DNA of 64,000 bases. Source: Haemonchus contortus (Eukaryota; Nematoda; Chromadorea; Rhabditida; Trichostrongylidae). Position 1 is the first letter of the stretch. Every line of letters starts with the position of its first letter. The stretch lies in the NCBI GenBank assembly GCA_000469685.2, contig LS997566.1, forward strand, positions 45,619,442 to 45,683,441, written 5' to 3'. The notes under the pieces were generated by a model. That model made no database searches. It was not told the DNA's origin and saw only the letters and a list, made by a program, of their open reading frames with translations. The position numbers and the translations under genes are program-made. Positions 51,301 through 61,729 of the stretch are shown piece by piece.

Positions 51301-51481
51301 TCGGAATCTAGCCTAACCCTATCCAAAACCCATTTAACCTGTACTGCTTTGCGGACGATCTTTGCTAAAAATACCCAATTATAATAAATTCATTTTCTCC
51401 TACCTGCAGGTTGCTATGGTACGTTACTGTAGCTTTACAGAGACGTGGTCGTTCGGGATCAAAAAAGGCATCATCGCTCAT
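42335..51481 (-). CDS. Small coiled-coil protein of unknown family, complete, six coding exons
   Basis: Exons that join in phase: 51404-51481 (ATG, 26 codons), 50427-50450 (24-base microexon encoding IFVKYRGR), 49766-49855, 44865-45013, 44012-44068 and 42335-42461 (stop TAA), giving 174 residues. All introns have GT/AG ends. The N-terminus (MSDDAFFDPERPRL) is acidic. Residues about 35-115 are charged, predicted helical and coiled-coil (for example LRRLTQTLKRKINDLE and MEQIKALIEDIKREKQL). A short segment, SHLLNFIAEFEDTW, follows. The tail is polar and low in complexity, ending in ETSF, which resembles a class I PDZ ligand. The protein has no signal peptide or membrane segment and is presumably cytosolic. 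I do not recognise the family. The match of phases over six exons makes a real gene very likely. Intron 3 (45014-49765) is full of transposons. Confidence 0.88.
42922..43026 (-). CDS. Possible 34-residue single-pass membrane micropeptide nested in an intron
   Basis: A short frame (ATG at 43026, TGA at 42922) lies in the last intron of the coiled-coil gene, on the same strand. It encodes MSSFCNCIAHFVVSL, then a hydrophobic stretch (about residues 9-29) and a short polar end, QPRLD. Most codons end in C (ATC, TTC, GTC, TAC), like the highly expressed protease in this window and unlike the surrounding intron. There is no supported splice partner, and I recognise no family. It may be chance. Confidence 0.3.
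   Translation of the reverse strand: MSSFCNCIAHFVVSLVFTSVIFFAVYVVVQPRLD
43743..43896. repeat. MITE-like inverted repeat in the last intron of the coiled-coil gene
   Basis: Arms at 43743-43762 and 43877-43896 are inverted copies with four transition differences. An inner pair (agcgcgcca and tggcgcgct) lies between them. The core is GC-rich and unlike its surroundings. The flanks give no clear target duplication. Confidence 0.5.
44515..44620 (-). other. tRNA-like sequence with a perfect B box
   Basis: GGTTCGATTCC at 44549-44559 on the minus strand matches the pol III B-box consensus exactly. A weak A-box-like TGATAATTCAG lies upstream near 44585-44595. No cloverleaf closes, so this is likelier a SINE or tRNA remnant than a tRNA gene. 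Confidence 0.35.
45106..45309 (-). CDS. Possible optional or alternative terminal exon of the coiled-coil gene
   Basis: Following a ttctgtag acceptor, a frame in phase 0 runs from 45309 to TAA at 45106 (67 codons). Its first 40 codons look protein-like (SGTAGVVGSLLDTGG, LNLTLPTDAYLVG). Phase 0 agrees with splicing from exon 49766-49855 and would give a 131-residue isoform lacking the second half. An internal donor (gtgagg at 45188-45183) exists, but splicing from it to 45013 would shift the frame to an early stop. Without transcripts it remains a candidate. Confidence 0.3.
   Translation of the reverse strand, partial: CPLSGTAGVVGSLLDTGGQVDTKLNLTLPTDAYLVGSKTISEDRLTTSSHLSFIIIIHNIFDQPYLR
46558..47848. 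mobile_element. Second Tc1/mariner-type element nested inside the mariner
   Basis: The left end cagggtgcgtcataaattag and the right end (inverted cacggggtgcaccataaa) are similar terminal repeats, with TA at 46556-46557 and 47849-47850. Together they interrupt the 3' end of the host mariner, whose sequence resumes exactly at 47851. The minus-strand frame at 46575-47045 may be a decayed transposase N-terminus, but I cannot assign it to a family. TIR sequence and TA target point to the Tc1/mariner superfamily. Confidence 0.75.
47465..47514. repeat. Near-perfect short hairpin
   Basis: Arms at 47465-47485 (attcgtaggaggattgcagct) and 47493-47514 are complementary apart from one bulged T, with a 7-base loop. 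It lies inside the nested element. The size resembles a small pre-miRNA or an internal stem-loop of the transposon. Confidence 0.75.
47931..49738 (+). mobile_element. Non-autonomous Helitron, copy 2, with a 127-bp minisatellite
   Basis: It begins TCCTTACTATACATAAACC directly after a host A (47930) and ends CTAG (49735-49738) before a host T. The 3' hairpin GCACGCAATAGCGTGC lies at 49711-49726, 8 bases from the CTAG. Both ends match copy 1 at 39225-41212. A TTTG/TCTG-rich tract lies at 47959-48003, and minisatellite units fill about 48480-49130. No coding frame is present. It sits in intron 3 of the coiled-coil gene, its end only 27 bases from the splice donor of exon 49766-49855, and its start abuts the TA duplication of the mariner. 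Confidence 0.88.
48480..49130. repeat. Minisatellite array, about 127-bp unit
   Basis: The marker caaatgtggtcaaa recurs near 48519, 48611, 48738, 48865 and 48992, giving spacings of 92, 127, 127 and 127; a diverged copy (caaatgtggcc) follows near 49093. Units contain gtgggcggggctt twice. The unit differs from the 118-bp unit of Helitron copy 1 apart from that GC-rich core. Confidence 0.9.
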
Positions 51482-51520
51482 ACCGTTTAGTTACCGTAAC
51501 TCTGTTGAAAGTGTGTTCAG
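51404..51520 (-). promoter_or_regulatory. Start region of the coiled-coil gene
   Basis: The ATG at 51479-51481 opens the 78-base first coding exon. A tttcaacag sequence on the minus strand, about 22 bases before the ATG, could be a spliced-leader acceptor. No TATA-like element was identified. Confidence 0.35.
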
Positions 51521-52499
51521 ACATATGCGAAAACTTGATGTATATTCTCGGAGAGACAAAAAAGCGGTTCAATGAGATCCAAAGCAAGAGAAGAATAAAG
51601 AGAGATCAATGCACAGTAAAATTGACGGAGATGTCTAGAATAGTATATAGCACAACGCATTTTTTTCACAAGACTCCAAGAAGAATAAGCCACGGTGGTC
51701 TCGAGAGCATAGAGGACTAACGTGGTGACGTGAGGCGCATTATGTTTAGCTCGTTTGTCTTGGGTGGACATGGAGACTCGATTTTTCAGACGCAGTTTCA
51801 TATTGTATATGCTAATTACTCACTCAAATGCCACAAGAATTTTGAGAAAGATGAAGTCAAAGGCGCATTCCGAACCAGATCATCATCGACAACTTATTTA
51901 ACTTTGATGCTATTTCTTGGCAGTCACAGTCCCTCAGCTTAAACCAGAACGATGTCGCTAGAGCCAAAACCGCAAGATTTCAACGCCTTCGCTATATGTA
52001 AGTCCCATACTAGCCAGTAGCCATGACTTCTAGCCCAAAGAATCGCAACCAATCTCAACTTCGAAGCCAGCACCTTCCTCTTAACTTTCTCGTAAAATCG
52101 CTCTTCGAACCCGATATATCCACGGAAATCCGATGCCCTCAATATTCAAGCACTACGAAACGAAAATGTGAGGACGCCCTCCTGTCTGTGTAGTATATTC
52201 TCATGTCAAGAGAATGTTAAAAGGTTTACAACAGAAAGAGAGAAAACAAGGTGGTCAGCATTGCGAGCAGGTAGCCAATCATTCATAGAGGGCACCATAC
52301 ATTTAAACTCTGGTCGGAATTGAAGCCTATTTGAAAAGCAATCGAAAAAATACCTTTATCAGGTTCTAAAACTGTAGTAGGTGTTTCACAGGGCACAGGA
52401 ATGTTTACTTGTAGACAAATTCCCGATACCAGTCGTTAGTAGGATCACCGTCAGAGCTCCCCATGCTCTTACCCTCTATGCTTCTATGCATGTACTGTT

Positions 52500-52665
52500 G
52501 CAGCCTATACAGTAGTTCTCCAGAGCTCACGTACAAGTCAGCGCTTTCTTCCTCCCAAACCAAGTTTTCAGCTAACCTTGCAACTAGGGGAGAGTTGACC
52601 TCAATGATATCCGCGCAGAGTTTAGAGGGCCGTCTGAATAAATTTCCTATCTCAAAAGTGCCGCT
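52500..52665 (-). mobile_element. tRNA-derived SINE, decayed copy
   Basis: It keeps the middle of the family: cacgtacaagtcagcgct, tcctcccaaaccaag, a ctaaccttgcaactagggg segment. The tRNA-like head and the tail are not recognisable. Confidence 0.5.
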
Positions 52666-52669
52666 TGAA

Positions 52670-54160
52670 CGAATTTCTCTCTTCTACATTCGGTTACCAA
52701 AAGTGAGCTTCCGAATAAAAGAAATCAGCTGAAGTTGAGTTGGAGAGGCAAAAAGATTTGAATGGCATGCAAATGTTGAAGCAGTTGAAAACCTGGAGGA
52801 TCTCAAATGAGTTGAACCATAAGGCACTAAGGATTTGTGGACCTACATGGCACTTCCTTGATTCATAAGGGTAAAAACTTAGAATCAACACTAAAGGTGG
52901 TCATTGAGGTAGTTCCAAGGATACGCTCAATAGAAATGGATTTCTTTCCCGTCCCAACCTTGAATGTAAAAATATAGAACAGCGAGATAAACATGGAAGA
53001 GACCAAGCGAAGCGGCATGACATGGTGGGGAAGTGAGGGTGGTGGGAGGGAGACAGAATTCCGGACGTCGCTCCACCCAGTCAGTCAGTACAAATAGGCA
53101 CAAATTGTGGTTCAGTAGGGTATGTTCCAGAAATGTCCCCAAAACAGATTCGCTAGAGGCGACTCAAAGAACAACTGGGAGCTATTTTTGGCTCAAACTA
53201 ACCGACTGGCAAACTCCAACCAACAGTCACAGCCTGGAGAACGGTGCTAATGGGTAAAAGAGGTTTTACGATAGTACATACGAATGTCTTGAAACACTTT
53301 CAATAAGAAAAGATCGACGATGCTGTCAAATCATCAAAAAGCTCCGTTTCCCGAAGATGTGGAGCATTACAAATAATGACGGACTGGGAAGAAATCATGA
53401 AGTGCACCCATGTGAATGTCTGCTCGTTCAATCATTCTGACATTCCTAATGGATTAAGGGGGACCTGGGAAACCTAAAAATCATGTAAACCCACCCACCA
53501 TACCATTTAAAAATAGCTACTGGAATCTCTAGAATGTTTGAGGTAAAAAAGTTTCAGCAGGAGGGGAACTCAAGGAAATTCAGTCTAGGAAGCCCTATAA
53601 AGCTGGGGTTATAATAGGGATGAAAATAGAAGACGAAAGATTCGGAGCAGCATCATGCTGCAGACAATTTCAGCATCTGTTTCCAACTAGCCAGCGACTG
53701 GGTTGGTCGGGTAACGACCAACGAGAATTGTCTTGATTTTCACACCTGCATCGTTCCCAGATGTCACATCACACTTCCGGTGGGATCACACCTGGGCTTT
53801 GCTATTCTAGGACCAGACTTCGACAAATGAGTTGTCCAGAAGTAAAAAACTTTGATGTAAACAAAATGGGAGCGTTACATGGGTTGGTCAGAGCAAATGC
53901 CCTTCCAAAAACTTCTTCAACATCGAATGGATGTGAAATTCATGGCGCATTCTCGATTCTTATCAATAATAGGTTACCAAAGCACTGCTATTATATATTT
54001 ATTACATGACGTGAGTCATGTGGCATAATCAGTAAGTAAAAAAAAGAAAAACACAAACTCCAGGAACAAAAGCACACAGCAACCACACTTATGTAAGAGG
54101 TAGTTGAAAAAAAGCGTAGGGGAGGTTGATATTAATGAAAAAAATGCAAAAAACAAGAAA
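52670..54160. other. Intergenic, no gene seen
   Basis: No exons with splice context. A SINE-tail-like word (gaaattcatggcgcattc) lies near 53935. The part next to 54160 may be the 3' untranslated tail of the LINE fragment. Confidence 0.45.
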
Positions 54161-54164
54161 GTCA

Positions 54165-54815
54165 TCATGGTTCTAGATGCTCATTGAGGTATTTTTTGAA
54201 ACTCGAAAGACTGATAGGTATGCTTCTCTTTTTGCTAAGGGCGAAATAAAGGGGGTGAACGCGATTAACGAAGAAGTGCGAACGGCAATTCAGTCGGGAT
54301 TTGGAAGGAACCAGTTTGAATGGACCATTCCTGGTAATGGAAGCTCTGATGGTGTAAAAGGAACTAGGGTGAAGGCAGTGAGATCCCGTGAGAACCTTGT
54401 GGAAGGTTAGGAGATCGAACTTTTTCCTACGCCAGCAAAGTGAACGGAGGCCGAAATTGGCATTACGTTCAGCAGCAAAGGGAATGCTGTCGTACATAAA
54501 TCCAACCACCCTGATCAGCAGTTTTCTCGTGAAACTGTTTTGAACTTCTTCAATTTTGTCGATAATTTTGCGTTTGTGTGGGCTAAACACAACAGTGCCG
54601 TATTCCACCAGAGGCCTTACATAGGCCTTGAAGGCTTGAAGCAGTACAGAGGGATTCCTAGTAGTCAGAGCTCTGAGTAGTCTATGAACGGCATTGAGCC
54701 CTTTACCGGCAATCATCTCACAATGACTATCAAAAGAGAGATCCGGTTTGACCATAAATCCTAAATCAACAACCCCATCGACGGTTCCAATACCATTACC
54801 GTCAATACGGTACTC
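54165..54815 (-). mobile_element. 5'-truncated LINE fragment, end of the reverse transcriptase ORF
   Basis: The 196-codon frame (54755-54165) continues open upstream to about 54815 (YEYRIDGNG, VDLGFMVKPDLSF). It carries FKAYVRPLVEYGTVVFSP, VQNSFTRKLLIR and LRSLCWRRKKFDLLTFHK, collinear with the C-terminal half of the LINE at 18864-19748 but clearly diverged, so it is a related family or older copy. The YADD motif is lost to 5' truncation. Confidence 0.85.
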
Positions 54816-54819
54816 ATAG

Positions 54820-57320
54820 TAATCATCCTATGCTATGCTATTCTTACATGTTCAAAAGAAACCATGTTTATTCCTAATCTATTTCGACCGTATCCAAAAA
54901 TTTTCGTCCTGAGAGGAAATGTAGCGTCAGGGAATAGTTCCAACCGGCAAAGGCGTTCCCAGAACTTCCCGTGAGAAGGACGAAAATGCAGACGTCGGGA
55001 ACAAAAAACCTAATTCCATTTCAAGCATAGATGTGTCTTGGCCAAGGCCTCCCACTGAATTCACTCTAGGTGAATTCCTCTGAAAGGAACTTGCCTTCCA
55101 GGAAAAGCTGTCATCGTCAGAGGATTAGAAAGGGTTCCAACAAAAACCGTGCATGACGCTTGTTCGGCTTTCCAGTTCGCTTCAGTTAGCAATGACATTG
55201 GAATTTCTGCTGGTTGACGAGAACACATTCCAAAAAGGCCTTTCTGGACAGATTCAGTTGTCAGAAATGACATTCAGTCGCTCATATTCAACATATAAAT
55301 TTTTTCTAATTTTTCATGATGATGGACATTGCCACTGGAAAAAAAAGTGACTCCGCAAATCTGTGACGTTACACTTTTCTCTCAGAGACTTGGAATAGCA
55401 GGAGTTATTGAGGGAGTGCCAAAGTCGATCGACATCTTCCTTCCTTTCTCTCACGAGAACCGCTTTGATTGAATTCAGAGCTATAATCTTTTTCGATAAA
55501 CAATGGGAACTAGACAACTGAAGGGGAACAGGCAGAAATTTCAAAGAGTCTCCTAGGGAAGAATATCCGAGATGGAAACGGGGTTCACGATGGGTTTGGG
55601 ACTCTGGAGCCTCGAAGGAAATTCGTGCGATAGGCTATTTACAGGTATAAGGGCGAAGAACGGAGACAAAGGGCAAGGAAAGGGACAGGCTGCTTCACAA
55701 ACAAGCCCAGGTGCGCGTCCCCAAGATTTTTCGATGGGAATGTTTCGGGATGAAACTAAAACCATGATCAAAGAGGATAAGTTCATTCAGAACAAGAACG
55801 TCTAGCGCACTCAATGGCGTTCCGTCATGAAATAAAATAAGTCAGAATTACTACTCCCTTCACTCTTCACGCCCAACGGAGCTACTCGGAATTAACCCTC
55901 ATTACAGAGAATAGCCTTTTCAAATTTGAATTCAAACTTTTCATAATTCAGTAATTCAACAATCAAAGTGTGCTCATTTACTTGGGAGAAGTACATACGG
56001 CCTTCTACCAGACACTTCAATAGTTTCCAGTTTTACAGAAGCGATTGGGTAGGTCCACAAAAGGGCAGGTAGGCAACTCAATACCCTTTTGACCCTCCAC
56101 TCATACAAATGAAATTCGAGTCAGATCTATAAGGCTGAAAACCTCCCATCCTGCAAACAGTAAGCCGAATTGTACTTCAGGGATAAATATTCAAAAAATG
56201 ATCACCTTCACCTCGTTTCAGTCCAAGTCTGTGTTATAATGAGGAGTTTTGAACCTTTCCGAGGTAAATGCCCTTTTCCTGAGAAATGTTCTACTACTCA
56301 TGAGAAAAAGTAGGGCGTCCCTTTCGAACAGAACCTTATCATTTAAAAAGGGCCCAATGTCTGAAGCGAAGTCGGAGGGCAAATTAACCACTGAACAGCT
56401 ACAAAAATATTCAAAAAACGTTATAGCGATTGTGTTCGGAGTCATAGCAGCTATAGCAAATTCTAGGACAATAAGTACCAATCGGCCGTTTCCGATGACA
56501 GCTATAAATGCACCTATAACTTCTTCAAAGTAGATGATTTGCGAGCACACAGCTGGTCCCCGATGTGTACGTGGGCGAAAAAGAGTTCGAAAAAGCCAAG
56601 AGTGGGCCGTTCCCTCGACGTGTACACAGGTACATTCCAGTAGCCCTTCTACCAGAAATTGCTCATTCCTTGGCCTTTGAAACGGCACCGAGGGGCTTTC
56701 TTGGGAAAATGGTCCATAAAATTAACCCATCAGCCTTGAAGGGAATGCTATCTAAAATAGTCACAAGAGGCCCAGGCCCCTACTAAATTTAATGGGTAGA
56801 AACCTGCCGAAGTAAGGATCCAGGCATCCCCAGCCTGCAGTGACGTCTGAAAGCAATCAAAACAATTGAAAAGAAAAGGAAATTCGGTTGGCATAGTGAG
56901 ATTTGATACTGAGCCCTGAGCAGGCATGAAATTCTTCGGGACCCCATTATTCCTACAGTATCCAAGTTTCTGTGAGATATGAGAGTAGACGTATAATACG
57001 ATGAAATAATCGCAGATGGCAATTCATCAATGCTGCCTAACCAATTTCCTTTCACATTCAGACGATATAGGCTACGGCAATCCCCATGGGGACCCTGATC
57101 GTGATCCTTAAAAGGGCAGTCGAATAAACTTCAACTTTAAGTCAATTTTAGGACCTTTTCGGGCTTCGAAGTGGCCTGCACCACTAATAGAGTTAACCCA
57201 CACTGGTACTGGTAGCAATAGGAGGGGTGTGGAAAGAAAAAATAGAAAAAAGGACCGTAGAAAAAAAATTTGTTGATAAAAACGCTACATTTTTATAAAA
57301 AAAACATGGACCGTTCCTGC
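54820..57320. other. Gene-poor region
   Basis: Frames of up to 156 codons (56218-56688, minus) occur, but they overlap frames on the other strand and lack phased splice sites and recognised motifs. No gene is supported. Confidence 0.4.
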
Positions 57321-57321
57321 G

Positions 57322-57524
57322 TAGGTGGCCTATAAAATGACTTACAGTAGCCAGCCGAGGTACAAGTCAGTACATTTTGTCCTCCCAAACAAATCTAGTA
57401 CCATCTAACCAATTCTGGAAGGATGGAAGGTTTGCTTAGCCTAAGCGGATAACGATTTGAGATTCGAACCCGTGACCATGCCTGTGTGACAGTGTGCCAT
57501 TTGCCACCACACCAATTCTGCCCC
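57322..57524 (-). mobile_element. tRNA-derived SINE with well-preserved pol III promoter
   Basis: On the minus strand the head starts GGGGCAGAAT at 57524. The A box TGGTGTGGTGG lies at 57504-57514 and the B box GGTTCGAATCTC at 57459-57470, 33 bases apart. The body follows (tagatggtactag, tttgggaggac, tgacttgtacctcgg). The 3' tail is shorter than in the copy at 5480-5771. Both boxes fit the consensus well. Confidence 0.8.
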
Positions 57525-57539
57525 TTTACTTGCCAAAAC

Positions 57540-60180
57540 TCAAGCTCTACAAGCTTCAAAAAGAGCTTGAGCATCAAAAAAAGCATAGTCTCAGTTCCCA
57601 ACTGCTTTTTAGAGGTATCCTTATTTACAACGTACTCAGGCGCCTCTATAATCTACCACAGAGCCATTAAGGGTAGCTCCTTTTCCAAATGAAGGAGATG
57701 AAGGTAAAAATCATAAATTTCCTGAATGGCCCTTTGCACTTCATATTTCATCAGGCCATCACGAGAGGTATCATTAAATGCGGTCGGCCTATAAAAAATT
57801 TATTATCGTGACCTTTACTTCAGCACATCAAAGTTCTAAACTTTAGCTGCTTCAAAGTTTCTGGAGGGTTCAAAAAACTTCGTTGTCAGATATGGGCGAA
57901 CTTTCAGGTACTGTACAGAATTAGGGAGACCATAAAATGGTAGAAATTTGGAATCGATCAACACAGTTTAAAGCTAAAAGTAGATTCTAGGACTATTTAT
58001 TTTCCCAGCATTGAAACATGTCTGGGAAGTCGAAAACGTTATCGAGCCAGGAATTCCCAAGAGGTCGCCAATCACACTCCATTGACGCCCACGATGGGAG
58101 AAGAGGACATGTTTCGCAGTACATCAGCTGGGTAGAAAAACAGCAGAAAGAAGTCGTAAGCTGGAAAGTCGAAGAAACAGGTCGTCCCAGCGACTTTGGG
58201 GCATTTTCTGCCAGTTCCGACAGTAACCTATACCCCTGTAGGACAAGTGAATGAAAACCGAAAAAGAAAGTCAGAAAAGAGAGTAGGCGGTAAGATTCGT
58301 CATTTGGGAGGGCATGTGGGCTGATATGGGAGTAGGAAGCAACAGCAAGCATCTGTAGCAACTTATAATTGGATGCGACCGACGGGTTTTTGCGCGAAGC
58401 ATCACCATAGACGCCCAGAGCTACTGCCGGAGACGCCCTCGCCATAGCCAACAAAAACAGCGCAACAACGAACTCAATCAGTGGCGAGACATCCTCTCAC
58501 TTGCCTTCCACATGGGATATGCGCCATGGATAGAAAAAACACTAACCACTGCACATGCCTTTCATTTGGTTTGGATTGACTGAGTTATCGTCTAACACCA
58601 TCGCCTGGCTGACTTATCTAATCAGGGAACGCATCCATCAATGCCTGGTAAGGGGATAGGGAAGGATTATGGCAAGAATTTGGGATAAACTGTAGGTGTA
58701 AAGGAGTAGGGCGTGAATCAGAATGACAACCAACGAAATCGATAAATATTTCGATTGTGCACTCAAATGAGTCCATAATTCTGAACAGTAACCGAGTACG
58801 AGGCGTTTCCTACATGGAAGGAATAGAGGGTGGCAGGCACTTCCGTGGGCCTGGCCTTCCAACCCCACTCAAGTCAGCAGGGCCCTCCCATCTGCTCACT
58901 ACGAAAAGCGGATTCATCTAGGAGAACGAGAGAACCCAATCGTACGTCTATGGAATCATTTGTCTCATTTGCAGCTGTGCAATCTGAATAGAAGGGACGA
59001 ATACGCATTCAAACACCACTGCGATTCTACTTGCATGTTGAAGTCATGGCGCATACGAAGAAAGCTGGTTGACATTTTGCCCTTTTTTTAATTGTCAGTT
59101 CGAACCTTTGGAACGTGGTCGTGCTCAAGCCATAGGTCGAACCTATCAGCCCTATTCACCTGAATACCCAAACAGATTGGGCATTCCCGTGGACTTGACG
59201 AGAATTCAGTTTAGACGGGGAACCTTCATGGATTTTCTCAATTTTATCACTTTTTACCACTACATACAGCATAATACTCCCTTTAATAGTAAATGCCCTA
59301 AAATAGGCCATGTTGAGCGATACTGAACGAGCAGAGGCTTGAGTTTACGGTAGGAAAACTAAGTAAGAGTGGGATTTCGTTCACCCTTGGACCCTGACCC
59401 TTTGGGGTGTGCAACTCGTCCATGACCCAACATTAAGACGAGACTACTACCAAAAAAACAACGGTGATTCTTTGACCCCAGCTAAATAATCAGCCTGAAA
59501 CCGGAAATTTTATTTCCATTTCTTCCCGGACTCAGCCAATTTCTACCCAAAACTTGAGTACAAATAAGTAAAAATGTAAACCACATGGGGACACAGCTGT
59601 ACATAATTTATGTACATGACCGATACAATGTTCTAAAGCCGAGACACGCTTCAGTGATCCCCCTTCTCCTAATCAGATGTACTAGGGAAAGGAGAAAAGC
59701 GAAGAACGCCCAGGGGAAGCTATCCCTTCTGGGAGGAGAATTGGGCGATGAAAAAGTTAGAAAATTGAATAAAAGGTTTGGCAACTCGAGGGAGACTTCA
59801 GAAAATACAAGGAAACGCTGAGGGATAGGTTTGTATGCAGTTACGCTGTCGTTAGTACATATTTGCAGACGGCTAACATCAATCACCCCATGATGCCAGT
59901 CATAACCCACGACCCCCTATCGCGTCGGCTTGTTTCCCCATGGGTTCAGTCAGTCGAGTCATATTACAACATTATGAATGCGTGACATGAAGGAGCTGAA
60001 GGGGACGATCGTCGACGACGACGCAATCCTACCCAAGTACACAATAGGATGAATGACTCTTTGCATGAAATCATTGCGTCAACTCGGGACTGAGAATTTC
60101 TAAAAACCTACGGCGAATGCCTAATAGTGGGCCTAACTCAGCTGTACTTTCAATTCAAATAGAGTAAACACCAGCCTTTT
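57540..60180. other. Gene-poor region
   Basis: Frames such as 57993-58454 (minus, 153 codons) and 59069-59326 (plus) show no domain or splice context that I can support. SINE-tail-like words occur near 58510 and 59045. Confidence 0.4.
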
Positions 60181-60186
60181 GAGCTA

Positions 60187-60435
60187 GGTGAATCCCGTTT
60201 CGGGAGGCGGCCCAGCACTCGACTTCCATTCAGAATCGTAGTTTGTTTGAAAGCATTTATGGCCCTTCACAATGAATTGCGGTGGCCAGTCGATGTACAA
60301 TTCAGTGCTTTTATCCTCCCAGACGAGCCTGACACCAATTAATCAGCCCGGAAGGATGGAACGCTTGGTTGGTCGAGGCAGAGATCGATCCGGAAATCAT
60401 ACATGCGATAGTGCGCCTCTTGCCACGACACACCT
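60187..60435 (-). mobile_element. tRNA-derived SINE, moderately decayed
   Basis: It shares gaatcccgtttcggga, actcgacttccattcagaa, attgcggtggccagtcgatg and ttttatcctcccagac with the copy at 5480-5771. The B box is degraded to GGATCGATCTC and the A box is altered, so it is probably not transcribed. Confidence 0.7.
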
Positions 60436-60544
60436 CAGAGCTCATCATTCATATCGTCAAAATTTTATCAAATTACTACCTTTAGACCGCTTCCTTTACG
60501 AATTATAATTAGTGGTAATTTTAAATGAGTGGTTAGAGAAACTG

Positions 60545-60950
60545 TGAATTCAAAAGCCCCTCCCACTAACAAGCCTTACCTCCTTGAACCACAAGCAACT
60601 CGACGCAGTCAAAATAGGAACGAATCTTGTCATTTTAATATTGCTGGTATTATTGCATTAAGTTCATTACACGCGATCATTACCATTTATTATTATTAGT
60701 CGAAATTATATTAATAAAAAAGCTCCAAGGTAAACAAGCCCCTTCCATTCACAAGCCACGCCTACTACCTCTACAGTAGCTGAATTAGCAATTTCTATAA
60801 CCCTTGTTATAAACATCAGCTTACTGCCTCTTTTTTATTACGTTGTTAACTGAAGCAATTTTTATCAGTAGTAGACTTAACTGCGCCATGAAACACTTCC
60901 TAAAGAAACAAGCTCCTCCCACCCAAAAGCCACGCCCCTCATAATTTGTT
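60545..60950 (+). repeat. Degenerate tandem repeat, about 175-bp spacing
   Basis: A motif of the form aagcccctcccactaacaag recurs near 60557, 60738 and 60909, followed each time by a form of cacaagccacgcc. The intervening sequence is AT-rich and diverged. The GC words resemble those of the Helitron minisatellites. Confidence 0.5.
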
Positions 60951-61587
60951 TGCCTCTAAACAAATGGAATAAGGTCGATTTTCAAAATGTTACGGTAGAT
61001 GAATGCAAATTGCAGAGTAAATGCCGTATAAGACGGAACACATTGCCGAAAGAGACTTCACAGAGCTTGTTTATAACGAAATTATTGACGAATCAACAGT
61101 CTAGTCCACTTGACATGCCCTTTGTTTATTTTGGGATTTAGGGCTTTCTAGAAACCAACATATTCTTTCGGTACAGTAATACCACATACTTTTTTCTTTT
61201 TCGCATGAGCTGCGAAGCAAGTTCGGGAAAAAAGGTGAGGTCCGGCGAGCACATTCTTTTCGAGGTTCTAGGTAAAAAGTGCTTCCCATTCACACCCTTT
61301 CTAAGATTTCCCATTTGCTGTTTTAATGTGGCCGCTGATTTTGAAAGGAAATATAATTCCACCTGATAAATGGAAATTTCTGGCTTTGTCTGAACCTTCA
61401 ATTCCCTATTGTTTAAAGCAAATGAAGGAGAGGCAGTAGCAGGGAGGAGAAAAGAGGGTGGAAAATTAAAACGAGTGGAGGGAAAGGTTTGAATATTTAT
61501 AAACATTGATGTCGGTTATTTAGAAAAATTGGATTCAAATGTAAACATATTGCAGTAGTCGTAAAAAATGGATCCAAACGTAACCAA

Positions 61588-61725
61588 GTTGGAATATCTC
61601 CTAGAAAGAAGACTGAGGACAGGACGGTCTGGGTTAAAGGAGAAAGGAATGGGAAGTGATTAGTTGAAACATCTCCTAAAAAGAAGACTGGGGACGGGAC
61701 CGCCTGGGTTAAAGGGGGAAAGCAA
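61588..61725 (+). repeat. Tandem duplication, 75-bp period
   Basis: The segments at about 61588-61648 and 61663-61723 share atctccta.aaagaagactg and ggtt aaag blocks in order (ctgggttaaagg in both), with about ten differences. It lies in intergenic sequence with no other feature. Confidence 0.75.
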
Positions 61726-61729
61726 CGGC

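Noticed and set aside
56218..56688. 156-codon minus-strand frame with hydrophobic segments
   Set aside because: The opposite strand has an equally open frame, and neither has splice context or a known family; open by chance or by decayed repeat content.
57993..58454. 153-codon minus-strand frame
   Set aside because: No supporting splice sites, no domain, ordinary base composition.
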